The translations under genes and the position numbers were made by a program. Below the pieces are notes generated by a model. The model did not search any database and was not told the DNA's origin. It saw only the letters and a list, made by a program, of their open reading frames with translations. Shown here one piece after another: positions 1-8,494 of a stretch of DNA of 64,000 nucleotides. Source of the DNA: Modicisalibacter coralii (GTDB lineage Bacteria > Pseudomonadota > Gammaproteobacteria > Pseudomonadales > Halomonadaceae); contig NZ_QWBW01000009.1 of assembly GCF_004117855.1 (NCBI RefSeq), positions 171,534 through 235,533 of the forward strand, read 5' to 3'. Positions within the stretch are counted from its first letter, which is position 1; each line of letters starts with the position of its first letter.

Positions 1-2
1 CC

Positions 3-788
3 ACTCAGACCAATTACCGGTGCCCGATAACGGATTACTTTGCCTACGGCAATGCGCGTGCCTGTTTTGTCAACAAGGACGAACGGAGCGACTATGACAT
101 CGCCTTGATCGGCAATTCTCATGCGCAAATGTATGTGCCTGCCCTGGAAGACGTCTTGAAAGGTCAGCGGGAAAAGGGAATTCTCATTCCCTTGAACAGC
201 TGCTTGCCGACGATCGATGTCAATGTCTCCCGAAAGTGTCTCGAGTTGGCCAGGATGAATTATGCGGAATATATCAAGGATGATCGCATCAAGACCGTGA
301 TATTCGCGATGACCTGGTACTCTGATTCGCTGGTCGATGAGCAGGGGAGAATACGTGAAGACCGCTCCCGGATGCTTCTGGCGAGATCGGTTCTGGGTTT
401 GATGGACAAGGTCGAAAGCGCCGGCAAGGAAGTCTTCCTGGTCGGGCCGATAAAGATCCCGGGACGCGATCTTTCCTCGTCGCTGAGTCGTGAGCTGATG
501 CTGCGCGGTGCCGGCGTGGATGCGGTGATGGAGGCGCTGAAGGTGCCCCGTGGTGTCTTTGACACGGAATTTGGCGAGATGCTGACATTTCTTTCCGCGA
601 GTCTGGGAACGCACTTCGTGACCGCTCACGACCGGCTGTGTCGCGGGGGGTATTGTTACTACGGTGATAAGACCGGCATGTTCTTCGCCGACGCCAGCCA
701 CCTGAGTGCCAGCGGTGCCCGGTTGATGGCTCCCGTCTTCCGCCGGATCGTGGCGGCACGGGTCGCGCTCGGTACATGGCCCCGCTAG
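3..788 (+). CDS. SGNH-type hydrolase/esterase domain protein, 5' truncated
   Basis: The reading frame is open from the first bases of the window, so the true start lies outside it; a TTG at 105 is only an internal codon. An SGNH block I motif (DIALIGNSHA) is read near nucleotides 96-125. The block V motif (DASHLSASGA) near the C-terminus supplies the catalytic Asp and His. This arrangement is typical of the C-terminal SGNH domain of OafA/YrhL-type membrane acyltransferases, which O-acetylate surface polysaccharides; the membrane acyltransferase part would be upstream of the window. Whether that part exists here cannot be seen. Domain identity is well supported; the full-length protein type is an inference. 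Confidence 0.75.
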   Translation, partial: TQTNYRCPITDYFAYGNARACFVNKDERSDYDIALIGNSHAQMYVPALEDVLKGQREKGILIPLNSCLPTIDVNVSRKCLELARMNYAEYIKDDRIKTVIFAMTWYSDSLVDEQGRIREDRSRMLLARSVLGLMDKVESAGKEVFLVGPIKIPGRDLSSSLSRELMLRGAGVDAVMEALKVPRGVFDTEFGEMLTFLSASLGTHFVTAHDRLCRGGYCYYGDKTGMFFADASHLSASGARLMAPVFRRIVAARVALGTWPR

Positions 789-797
789 CAATAACGA

Positions 798-826
798 CGC
801 CCTGACCGGGGGTGGTGCTCAGGGCG
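798..826. terminator. Hairpin between convergent genes
   Basis: An 8-bp perfect inverted repeat (cgccctga / tcagggcg) with a 13-nt loop lies between the end of the SGNH gene and the end of the LysR gene, overlapping the LysR stop codon. There is no clear T-tract, so termination is only plausible. Confidence 0.35.
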
Positions 827-1700
827 GCGGTGACTCGTGCATGAATCGGGCGGCCTCCGCGCACAGCCAGTCGCGGAACAGTGCCGTCTTGCGCGGGGCT
901 TGCGGCGCGCGCAGCACGACGTAATCGATCCCGCTGGGAATGAAGCCCCAGGGCGCCACCAGGCGTCCGGCGCGGATGTCGTCGGCGACCAGCACCCAGG
1001 GGGCGATGGCCACGCCGAGACCGGCGACGGCCGCCTCGAGCATGAAATAGAAGTGCTCGAAGTGCGGCCCGCGCGCCTGGGGCACCTCGATGCCCGTGGC
1101 CGATGCCCAGTCGCGCCAGGCGTCGGGACGGGTGCGTGTGTGCAGCAGCGTTCGTCCGTCCAGTCTCGGGCGTGACTCCGGGTCCGATGGCGGCGCCATC
1201 ACCGGCCCCACCCTCTCGGCGAACAGCGGCGTCGTCTCCAGGCCGTGTGTCCACTCGCCGTCGACATGGATCGCCACATCGAAGCGTGATTGCTCCAGAT
1301 TCAGCGGACCCGCGGAGGCACTCAGGCGGGGCTCGAGCCCCGGATGAGCGTGCTGGAAGCGGTGCAGGCGCGGGATCAACCAGCGCAGCATGAGGCTGCC
1401 CAGGCAGTAGACGTCCAGCGTGCCTTCGACGGCGTCGGTCACGCCCTGTACCGCGGTGTCGAGCCGGTCGAAGCCGGCCGTCAGACCCTCCAGCAGTTCG
1501 CGGCCCGCCGCGGTCGGACGCTGTGCCTGACGGGGCCCCTCGAGCAGCGTCACGCCCAGGTACGCCTCGAGGCGCTTGACCTGACGGCTGATCGCGCCGT
1601 GGGTGACATGCAACTCCTCGGCCGCTTCGGTCATGCGCCCCAGGCGGCCGACCGCCTCGAAGGCACGCAGGGCGTTGAGCGGGGGCATGCGTCGTGCCAT
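819..1700 (-). CDS. LysR-family regulator (GcvA-like)
   Basis: The 293-residue protein has an N-terminal winged HTH (residues about 6-65, with the pattern LNALRAFEAVGRLGRMTEAAEELHV split across the helix-turn-helix) followed by a LysR substrate-binding domain. Length and the GAISRQVKRLE recognition helix are typical of GcvA/AmpR-like LysR members. The ATG at 1700 has an AGGA eight bases upstream. It is transcribed away from the EamA transporter at 1874, the classical layout in which a LysR protein controls its divergent neighbour. The ligand is unknown. Confidence 0.9.
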   Translation of the reverse strand: MARRMPPLNALRAFEAVGRLGRMTEAAEELHVTHGAISRQVKRLEAYLGVTLLEGPRQAQRPTAAGRELLEGLTAGFDRLDTAVQGVTDAVEGTLDVYCLGSLMLRWLIPRLHRFQHAHPGLEPRLSASAGPLNLEQSRFDVAIHVDGEWTHGLETTPLFAERVGPVMAPPSDPESRPRLDGRTLLHTRTRPDAWRDWASATGIEVPQARGPHFEHFYFMLEAAVAGLGVAIAPWVLVADDIRAGRLVAPWGFIPSGIDYVVLRAPQAPRKTALFRDWLCAEAARFMHESPPP

Positions 1701-1717
1701 GTGAGTTTTCCTGATAA

Positions 1718-1737
1718 ACGATGTGCCGATAAATCGT
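1718..1737. promoter_or_regulatory. Candidate LysR operator
   Basis: Inverted arms ACGAT and ATCGT separated by 10 bases lie 18 bases upstream of the LysR start in the divergent LysR/EamA intergenic region. The geometry is close to the LysR T-N11-A rule but one base short, so this is a weak call. Confidence 0.35.
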
Positions 1738-1873
1738 TAGGTCCACGCCCAGGCACGTGCTTTGCTGGGGCCATGTCCGTTACGTGATGCCATTGAGCCC
1801 GGCGTGATCATGATTGTCCAGCCTCGGGTCGTCGCGGTGCGGTGATTCATAAAACTCACATGAAGGAGAGGGC

Positions 1874-2719
1874 ATGGAATCCTGGCTGTTCCTGGCGATC
1901 CTGCTGGCGGCCTTGCTGCATGCCGGCTGGAACGCCCTGGTCAAGGTGGGCCTGGACCGGTTTCTCGCGGTATCGCTGATCGCCATGGGCGCCGGCCTGG
2001 TCGCCGCGCCCGGCGTATGGCTGGCGCCGCCGCCGGCCCCCGCCGCCTGGCCATGGCTGGCGCTGTCGATGCTGCTGCACATCGGTTACAACGTCTTCCT
2101 GGTGCAGGCCTATCGCAGTGGCGATCTGGGGCAGGTCTATCCGATCGCACGCGGTGCCGCACCGCTGCTGGTCGCCGTGGTGTCCGCGCTGGCGCTCGGT
2201 GAGTTGCCGCCGCCCTTGACCACGCTGGGCATCGTCGTGCTGGTGGCGGGCGTGGGGCTGATGTCGCTACGCGGGGGCCGCCATGCGCAGCGTCTCGAAC
2301 GGCGCGCGGTGGGCGCGGCGCTGGCGACCGCGACCTTCATCGCCGGCTACACCCTGAGCGATGCCATCGGGGCCCGGGCCAGTGGCTCGCCCGGCGGGTA
2401 CATCGCCGGGTTGTTCGTCGCCAACGGCCTGGTGATGGCGGTCCTGCTGCTGGCCACGCGCGGTACCCGGGCATTGCCGGCCCTGGCCGGGCACTGGCGG
2501 CTCGGGCTGCTGGGCGGCGCCATGTCGCTGGGCGCCTATGCCATTGCCATCTGGGCGATGACCCGGGCGCCGATCGCGCTGGTCGCCGCGCTGCGCGAGA
2601 CCAGCGTGCTGTTCGCCGCCCTGATCGGCTGCTGGTGGCTGGGGGAGCCGCTCAGCCGCTGGCGCGCCCTGGCGGCGCTGGTGATCGTCGCCGGGGTGAT
2701 GCTGGCCAAGCTGGGTTGA
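1874..2719 (+). CDS. EamA-family (DMT) transporter
   Basis: The 281-residue protein consists of about ten hydrophobic segments arranged as two EamA halves. The N-terminus reads MESWLFLAILLAALLHAGWN and the C-terminal half ends with the typical GEPLSRWRALAALVIVAGV helix. The ATG at 1874 follows a strong GAAGGAGAG ribosome site, which fixes the start. It is an inner-membrane drug/metabolite exporter type; the substrate is unknown. It is divergent from a LysR gene that probably regulates it. Confidence 0.88.
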   Translation: MESWLFLAILLAALLHAGWNALVKVGLDRFLAVSLIAMGAGLVAAPGVWLAPPPAPAAWPWLALSMLLHIGYNVFLVQAYRSGDLGQVYPIARGAAPLLVAVVSALALGELPPPLTTLGIVVLVAGVGLMSLRGGRHAQRLERRAVGAALATATFIAGYTLSDAIGARASGSPGGYIAGLFVANGLVMAVLLLATRGTRALPALAGHWRLGLLGGAMSLGAYAIAIWAMTRAPIALVAALRETSVLFAALIGCWWLGEPLSRWRALAALVIVAGVMLAKLG

Positions 2720-2798
2720 GGTCGGCCAGTGACGGGCTGGACGCGCTGCGTCGGCTCTGCTTGAGTAGAGCGGCTCATTCACCCGGACAGGAAGCGTC

Positions 2799-4013
2799 AT
2801 GGACGAGACACAGCCCGCCCGCCAGGTATCCCGCGATCAGCCGGGCGATCCCCGGCGCCCGACCCTGGTGGGCCTGCTGCCGGCGCCCGAACAGCCGGCC
2901 GACATCGCCGAGAGCCTGGCGGGGCAGCTCCCCGAACTGTTGGCCGACTACGTCGACGACCGTCTCGCGTGGGACGTGCAGGTGGTCGTCGACCCCTTGA
3001 CCGGCGCCATGGAAGACTCCGATTCCATCATCGACAAGACGGAAGCGTACAAGCACCAGCGGGAATGGGACTACGTGATCTGCATCACCGACCTGCCCAT
3101 CTACAAGGAGCGGCGTTACATGGTCGCGGAGGCCAGCATGGCGCGTTGCTCGGCGATCGTCTCGCTACCCGCCTTTGGTGCGACCGGGATCCGGCAGCGC
3201 CTGCGCGAATCGATCCTGCAACTCGTCAACGAGATGCATCATGGCAGCTCCGAGGCCGCGCGGGAGCGACAGGAGCGCCGCACCGAAGCCTCCGACAAGG
3301 TCAGCGACGACCTGCGTGGCGAAGGGGCCCGCCGATTGATGGGCCACCGGCTCTTCGAGAGCCTGATCCCCATCCATCGCGAGACGCCCGAACACGCCGA
3401 GGGCAACATCGACGTGCGTTTCGTCACGCGCTCGCGGCTGGGCGGTAGCCTGCGCATACTCTCCGGCATGGTGCGGGCCAATCGGCCCTGGACGGTCTTC
3501 CCCGCCTTTCGCAGCGTGATCGCCGTGGCCTTCGCCACCGGCGCCTACGGGCTGATCTTCCCCACCTTCTGGAAGCTCAACGACAGCTACGGCGGCTCTC
3601 GCCTGGTGGTGCTCATGCTCACCGCGATGATCGCGATGGTCATCTGGATCATGCTCGCCCACGGCCTGTGGGAGCCGCTCAGGAAAGCCAGTTCGCGGCA
3701 TATCGCCCGGCTCTACAACATGGTCACCGTACTGACGTTGAGCACCGCCGTGGTGTTCTACTACGGCGTGCTCTACCTGCTGTTCCTGTTCGCGGTCTAT
3801 CTGTTCGTGCCGGCGAGTCTGCTGAGCCAGAATCTGGGCCATGCGGTGGGGCCGGCGAACTATCTGTCGCTTGCCTGGCTGGCGAGTTCGCTGGCGACGC
3901 TTGCCGGTGCCCTGGGCGCCGGGCTCGAAGACGATACCACGGTGCTCAACGCCACCTATGGCTATCGTCAGCGGCGCCGCAACAAGCAGATGCGTCAGGA
4001 CGACGGCGACTGA
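2799..4013 (+). CDS. Membrane protein of unknown function with soluble N-terminal domain
   Basis: This 404-residue protein matches no family I can name with confidence. Residues about 1-215 are hydrophilic and contain an alpha/beta-like stretch (LAWDVQVVVDPLTG, YVICITDLPIYKERR, SAIVSLPAFG) resembling a nucleotide- or substrate-binding fold. About four hydrophobic segments follow (roughly residues 235-390), then a short basic-acidic tail. The ATG at 2799 is preceded by ACAGGAAGC. It stands alone, in the same direction as the EamA gene 79 bases upstream. Similar soluble-plus-four-helix proteins occur in actinobacteria and bacilli without firm function. The existence of the gene is secure; its role is not. 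Confidence 0.8.
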   Translation: MDETQPARQVSRDQPGDPRRPTLVGLLPAPEQPADIAESLAGQLPELLADYVDDRLAWDVQVVVDPLTGAMEDSDSIIDKTEAYKHQREWDYVICITDLPIYKERRYMVAEASMARCSAIVSLPAFGATGIRQRLRESILQLVNEMHHGSSEAARERQERRTEASDKVSDDLRGEGARRLMGHRLFESLIPIHRETPEHAEGNIDVRFVTRSRLGGSLRILSGMVRANRPWTVFPAFRSVIAVAFATGAYGLIFPTFWKLNDSYGGSRLVVLMLTAMIAMVIWIMLAHGLWEPLRKASSRHIARLYNMVTVLTLSTAVVFYYGVLYLLFLFAVYLFVPASLLSQNLGHAVGPANYLSLAWLASSLATLAGALGAGLEDDTTVLNATYGYRQRRRNKQMRQDDGD

Positions 4014-4029
4014 GCCGAAGCCTCGGCGG

Positions 4030-5256
4030 TCAGTCGCCTTGCCCGGCCGGAGCGCTTTCGCCGACCCATTCGCTCAACCAGAACAGCACCGCCGCCAGGG
4101 CGAAGGCGGCGCCCAGCGCACAGGCGCCGGGCCAGCCGGCCAGGGTGTACAGCCAGGCCGCGCCGCCCGAGCCCGCGGCGCCGCCCAGGAAGTAGCCGGT
4201 CATGTAGGCGGTGGTGATGCGGCTGCGCGCCTCGGGGCGAATCTGGTAGATCGCGCTCTGGTTGAGGATCTGGTTGCCCTGCACGCCCAGGTCGAGCAGC
4301 ACGATGCCGACGATGATCGCCGCCAGTTCGTGGGCGAACAGCGTCATCGCCAGAAAGCTCAGCACGATCAGGCACAGGAAGCTGCCGGTGGCGACCCGCG
4401 ACAGGCCGCGGTCGTGCAGGTTGCCGGCCAGGTTGGCGCACAGCGCGCCGGTCACGCCCAGCAGACCGAACAGGCCGATCACCGAATCCGGGTAGTCGTA
4501 GGGTGGCCGCGCGAGCAGGAAGGGCAGTGTGGTCCAGAAGGCGCTGAAGGCGGCGAAACCCATGGCGCCGTAGAACAGCCGGCGGCGCAGCAGTGGCTCG
4601 TCGCGCAGCAGACTCAGTACCGAGGCCAGCAGGGCGCCGTAGCCGAGTCGGGTCTGTCCGGGCTCGCGTGGCAGCAGGCGCGACAGCAGCAGCGCCTGGA
4701 CCACCATCAGTGCCGCCGCCAGCCAGTAGACCGCGCGCCAGCCCAGCGCGTCGGCGATCCCGCCGGACACCGTGCGTGCCAGCAGGATGCCCAGCAGCAG
4801 GCCGGTCATAACCCGGCCCACCACCCGGCCACGCTCGGCATCGCTGGCGAGATGCGCGGCGAAGGGCACCAGGATTTGCGCGACCACCGCGGTCAGGCCG
4901 GTGGCCAGGGCGCAGACGAAGAACAGCGTGATGTCCGGCGCCAGCGCGGTACCGGCCAGGGCGACCGCCGTGGCCAGCGACACCGTGACGATCAACCGGC
5001 GGCGCTCGAGCAGGTCGCCCAGCGGCACCAGCAGGATCAGCCCCGCGGCATAGCCGAGCTGGGTCAGGGTGATGATCAGTCCGGCCGTGCCACGGGAGAC
5101 CTCGAAGCCCCGGGCCAGGGTGTCGAGCAGCGGCTGGGCGTAGTAGATGTTGGCCACCGCCACGCCGCAGGCCAGCGCCATGACGAAGGTCAGCAGATCA
5201 TTGGGCCGCAGGGCCGGGCGGCCGTCGGTTTGCGTGTCGGTCGCGTCGGTCGTCAC
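4030..5256 (-). CDS. MFS transporter (12-TM efflux type)
   Basis: I chose the GTG at 5256 because AGGAG lies seven bases upstream. The in-frame ATG at 5364 would translate through a dispersed palindromic repeat and is rejected as a start. The protein has 408 residues with about twelve hydrophobic segments. The N-terminal segment holds the motif VANIYYAQPLLDTLA, and the loop after the second helix carries GDLLERRR, both characteristic of the sugar-efflux/YybF-type MFS group. The substrate is unknown. A repeat copy separates it from the EmrAB-like genes upstream on the same strand. Confidence 0.87.
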   Translation of the reverse strand: MTTDATDTQTDGRPALRPNDLLTFVMALACGVAVANIYYAQPLLDTLARGFEVSRGTAGLIITLTQLGYAAGLILLVPLGDLLERRRLIVTVSLATAVALAGTALAPDITLFFVCALATGLTAVVAQILVPFAAHLASDAERGRVVGRVMTGLLLGILLARTVSGGIADALGWRAVYWLAAALMVVQALLLSRLLPREPGQTRLGYGALLASVLSLLRDEPLLRRRLFYGAMGFAAFSAFWTTLPFLLARPPYDYPDSVIGLFGLLGVTGALCANLAGNLHDRGLSRVATGSFLCLIVLSFLAMTLFAHELAAIIVGIVLLDLGVQGNQILNQSAIYQIRPEARSRITTAYMTGYFLGGAAGSGGAAWLYTLAGWPGACALGAAFALAAVLFWLSEWVGESAPAGQGD

Positions 5257-5270
5257 CTCGTTTCTCCTAC

Positions 5271-5409
5271 GCTTTGTCTGAAAAATGTCTGCGCTCGCCC
5301 ATACGGCGTTAAAAATTGACTCAAAATGCTCATTTACGGCTTGTAAACTCCGCTTTTTCGTCAATTTTTGCCTTGTCTGGCCATCGCTCGCCGACTTTTC
5401 AGACAGAGC
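5271..5409. repeat. Dispersed palindromic repeat, copy 1
   Basis: This 139-bp imperfect palindrome is centred on base 5340. Outer arms gctttgtctgaaaa (5271-5284) and ttttcagacagagc (5396-5409) pair at 13 of 14 positions. Inner arms AAAAATTGA (5311-5319) and TCAATTTTT (5361-5369) pair perfectly, and the core TTTAC/GTAAA sits at 5333-5347. The internal sequence (tgcgctcg, atacggcgttaaaa, atgctcatttac) is shared with copies at 36155 and 38484. The element abuts the stop codon of the EmrA-like gene. Confidence 0.85.
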
Positions 5410-6567
5410 TTAGCTGGGCTGATGGTCATCGCCGCTGACGTCGATATCGACTTCGACCATCATACCCGGACCGATCAAGTCGGCGGGACCGTCATCGAGA
5501 GCGATACGCACCGGAATGCGCTGGGTGATCTTGGTGAAGTTGCCGGAGGGGTTGGGATCCGGCAGCAGCGCGAACTGGCTGGTCGCGGCGCGCCCAATGA
5601 CGGTGACGTGGCCGTGGAAGGCGCGATCCGGATAGGCGTCGACGGTGATGTCGACCGGTTGCCCGACGCGCAGCTCGGCGATGTCGGTCTCCTTGATCTT
5701 GGCCTCGACCCACAGCTTGTCCGGGTCGTGCATCATCAGGATCGGCTGCCCGGCGCTGACGTACTCCCCCTGGTCGATCAGTGTCTTGTTGACCACGCCG
5801 TCGACCGGGCTTGGCACCTGGAGGTCGGCGATGCGCTGTTTTTCCTGTTCCAGCCGGGCCCGGGCCTGGGCCAGCTCCTGCCGGGCGACCTGCAGTTGCG
5901 AGCGTTGCACGGCGGGGTTGGGGAGTGGCATCTGCGAGCCATTGATGAAGCCGACCTCGGCGTTGTCGGCCTGAGCCTGGCTGACCGCGACCTCCTGCTT
6001 GGCCTGATGGTATTCCGCCTGCGCCGCCTGGTAGGCGTAGTAGTCTGCATCGCGTTGCTGTTGCGAGACCGAGTGCTTGGCGAGCAGGGCGTCGGAGCGC
6101 TGGAAGTCCTTGCGCGCCTGGACCAGCCGCGCCTGGGCGGCCTGCATGGCGGCCTTGCTGGCACTGAGTTCCTGGCGGGTCAGGGTCTTGCCGCCCGCGA
6201 GCTGGCGTTCGGCGATCTCGAGGCGCTGGCGTTGATAGTCGACGCGTGCCTGCATGGCGGCCACACCGGCCTCGAGGGTCGCGAGTTCCTGCTCGTCGGG
6301 CCGGCTGTAGAGCTTGGCGACGACGGCGCCCTTGTCCAGGTGGTCGCCCTCGGTGATCGAGAAGTCGGTGACCCAGCCTGCCAGGCGGCTGCTGACGGTG
6401 ACCTGATCGGCCATCACCCGGGCGTCCTGGGCGCTGACATGGGTCATCCGGTGATAGATCGCGAAGCCCGCCCAGATCAGGCAGGCCAGCAGGACCAGCG
6501 CGAGCAGCGTCAGCTTGGTGCCCTTGCCGGGGCGGCGGGATACGGCATTCGACGTCGGCGATGTCAT
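5410..6567 (-). CDS. HlyD/EmrA-family periplasmic adaptor of an efflux pump
   Basis: The 385-residue protein starts at the ATG at 6567 (MTSPTSNAVS), preceded by AAGGA. An N-terminal membrane anchor (about residues 17-40) is followed by a biotinyl-lipoyl-like half-motif, a long alpha-helical coiled-coil hairpin rich in Gln/Ala (about 85-240), and the second lipoyl half with VPSPVDGVVNKTLIDQGEYV. This is the standard architecture of EmrA-type membrane fusion proteins, which link an inner-membrane pump to an outer-membrane channel. It lies 37 bases downstream of the EmrB-like pump gene on the same strand. No TolC-like channel gene is present nearby. Confidence 0.93.
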   Translation of the reverse strand: MTSPTSNAVSRRPGKGTKLTLLALVLLACLIWAGFAIYHRMTHVSAQDARVMADQVTVSSRLAGWVTDFSITEGDHLDKGAVVAKLYSRPDEQELATLEAGVAAMQARVDYQRQRLEIAERQLAGGKTLTRQELSASKAAMQAAQARLVQARKDFQRSDALLAKHSVSQQQRDADYYAYQAAQAEYHQAKQEVAVSQAQADNAEVGFINGSQMPLPNPAVQRSQLQVARQELAQARARLEQEKQRIADLQVPSPVDGVVNKTLIDQGEYVSAGQPILMMHDPDKLWVEAKIKETDIAELRVGQPVDITVDAYPDRAFHGHVTVIGRAATSQFALLPDPNPSGNFTKITQRIPVRIALDDGPADLIGPGMMVEVDIDVSGDDHQPS

Positions 6568-6604
6568 GATCGATGAATCCTTGAACTGACGAATGAAAGA
6601 CGGC

Positions 6605-8149
6605 TCAGACGCGCTGCCAGCGGCTGAGCAGGATCGAGGGGATCGCGACCACCAGCAGGCTGCCCACCAGCAGCCAGAACCCATCCTGATAGGCGAGAAT
6701 CGCGGCCCAGACCGCCTCGAGGCGGCCCAGCAGATAGCCGGCCATCGCCTGCTGGTGGGTATCCGGTACGCCCAGGTGGCCGGCGATCTGGGCGTAGTCG
6801 CCGAGCTGTTCGCGGGCCAGGCTGTTGCCGGCATTCACCCCGGCGTTGAGGTACTGGCCGTGCAGCGCCGTACGCCGGTCGAGCAGGATCACCAGCCCCG
6901 CCGTGCCCAGCGCGCCGCCCAGTTGCAAGGCGAAGTTGATCGTGCCGGAGCCGTAGCCGGTCAATTTCAGGGGCAGGGCGGCGATGGCGTTGGACAGGGT
7001 CGGCGGCGGGAAGGCCGCCATGCCGATCGACATGATCGCCATCGACCCCGCCAGATAGCCGAACGAGGTATTCCAGTCCATCTGCGCCATGTGCCACACC
7101 GAGAACACCGTGCAGGCCAGGCCCGGTAGAGTGATCCAATGCGGCGGATAGCGATCGCTCAGCCATCCCACCAGCGGCACCAGTACGCCCAGCACGGCGG
7201 TCGAGGGCACGAAGATCATCCCCGCGCTGACCGGGCTGTAGTGCAGTACCGACTGCACGAACTGGGGCAGCAGGTACATGATTCCGTAGAAGGAACCGCC
7301 GAACAGCAGCATCGTCAGGGTGCCGACCACGAAGATCCGGTAGCGGAAGATCGACAGGTCGAGCAGCGGGTGGGCGGTGCGCTTCTGCCAGGCGACGAAG
7401 ATGGCCGCGCAGATCAGCGCAGCGCCGATCAACTCGGGGATGCGCGGGTCGTCCCAGCCCCAGCGCTGGCCGTTGGAGAGCGCCGCGAGCAACGAGAACA
7501 CCGCCGCGAAGAGCAGCACCACCCCGGCCCAGTCGAAGGGCGGGCGCGGCCCCTTGGCCTCGCGCGGGGGCAGGAAGAAATAGCCCATCGCCACGGCGGC
7601 CGCGCAGATCGGCAGGGTGATGAAGAACACGTAACGCCAGGTGAAGTTCTCCACCAGCCAGCCACCGATCACCGTCGCCAGCGTCAGCGGCAGCCCCAGG
7701 CACATGCCGTACATGGCCAACGCCATGCCGCGGCCTTCCGGCGGGTAGGCGGCGAACAGCGCCTGCATCGCCACCGGACGGATCAGCCCGGTCATCGCGC
7801 CCTGGATGACCCGGGCGGCGATCAGCATCGCCATGCCCTGGCCGAGACCGCCGAGGAGCGAGGCGGCGATGAACACCAGCAACAACCCCACGAAGGTGGC
7901 GCGCTGGCCGACGGCGGCGACCAGCCACGGCGCGACCAGCAGCGATACCGTGGTCGAGGCCAGAAAGCCGGTGGACAGCCACTGGACCTGGGAGTCGCTC
8001 ATGCCGAAAGCGCCCTTGATGTAGGGAATCGCCACGTTGACGATGGTGATCGACATACCCAGCGCCACCAGCCCCAGCATCACCGTGAGGGTCACCCACA
8101 GCTTGTAGCGGGGGCCGTAGCGCTCGAACAATAGATCGACCTGACTCAT
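6605..8149 (-). CDS. EmrB/DHA2-family MFS drug efflux pump
   Basis: The 514-residue protein has about fourteen hydrophobic segments, the DHA2-type length. Typical features are TIVNVAIPYIKGAFGMSDSQ in helix 1, the VQWLSTGF motif, and the A-R-V-I-Q-G-A motif in helix 4. It exports hydrophobic drugs by proton antiport together with the EmrA-like adaptor encoded next. The ATG at 8149 overlaps the TGA of an 18-codon upstream leader frame (ATGA), and no strong ribosome site precedes it. Its translation may therefore depend on the leader. Confidence 0.93.
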   Translation of the reverse strand: MSQVDLLFERYGPRYKLWVTLTVMLGLVALGMSITIVNVAIPYIKGAFGMSDSQVQWLSTGFLASTTVSLLVAPWLVAAVGQRATFVGLLLVFIAASLLGGLGQGMAMLIAARVIQGAMTGLIRPVAMQALFAAYPPEGRGMALAMYGMCLGLPLTLATVIGGWLVENFTWRYVFFITLPICAAAVAMGYFFLPPREAKGPRPPFDWAGVVLLFAAVFSLLAALSNGQRWGWDDPRIPELIGAALICAAIFVAWQKRTAHPLLDLSIFRYRIFVVGTLTMLLFGGSFYGIMYLLPQFVQSVLHYSPVSAGMIFVPSTAVLGVLVPLVGWLSDRYPPHWITLPGLACTVFSVWHMAQMDWNTSFGYLAGSMAIMSIGMAAFPPPTLSNAIAALPLKLTGYGSGTINFALQLGGALGTAGLVILLDRRTALHGQYLNAGVNAGNSLAREQLGDYAQIAGHLGVPDTHQQAMAGYLLGRLEAVWAAILAYQDGFWLLVGSLLVVAIPSILLSRWQRV

Positions 8150-8202
8150 GACGCCCGCCGTTGCGGTGCGCGCACCCGGTCAGGATTGGCGGTGAATACC
8201 AC
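8146..8202 (-). CDS. Putative leader peptide coupled to the EmrB-like gene
   Basis: A GTG at 8202 is preceded by AGGAGA with a six-base spacer, a better ribosome site than that of the downstream gene. It opens an 18-codon frame reading VVFTANPDRVRAPQRRAS. The frame ends in a TGA that overlaps the EmrB start codon as ATGA. The short Arg-rich peptide and the coupling suggest a leader controlling pump translation. It could also be a chance short frame; no homologue is known to me. Confidence 0.45.
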   Translation of the reverse strand: MVFTANPDRVRAPQRRAS

Positions 8203-8240
8203 GGGAGGTCTCCTCGTGCCTACCGGCTGCCCAAGAAGGC

Positions 8241-8274
8241 GGGCCGGCATCTCTGAGTGGCGAGATGTCGGCCC
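8241..8274. promoter_or_regulatory. Strong hairpin in the emrB-like upstream region
   Basis: Arms gggccggcatctc (8241-8253) and gagatgtcggccc (8262-8274) pair at 12 of 13 positions around an 8-nt loop. The two flanking genes diverge, so this is not the terminator of either. It could be a 5'-leader structure of the efflux operon. Further right, AGCTAGG and AGCTAAGG motifs (8321-8346) may belong to an operator. The remaining sequence up to 8494 shows nothing else recognisable. Confidence 0.45.
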
Positions 8275-8494
8275 GAAGTATCGAACAGCGAGCTGTAACG
8301 CCGATGTAGCGCTAACTAGTAGCTAGGACATCGTTTGATAGCTAAGGATAGTAGCGCATTCTACCGCCGAAACCCAGTGACAATGACCACCGGCGCTGAG
8401 AGGGTATGCTCTGATCGCTGGGGGCACTCGACCGGCATTCGGCCGCCGGTGGAGGGGAACCCGTGAGGGAAGGGCGCATGGACCGGGAGCCGCG

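Noticed and set aside
5257..5364. N-terminal extension of the MFS gene at 4030
   Set aside because: The extension would be encoded by the palindromic repeat. A GTG with an ideal ribosome site at 5256 gives a normal MFS N-terminus.
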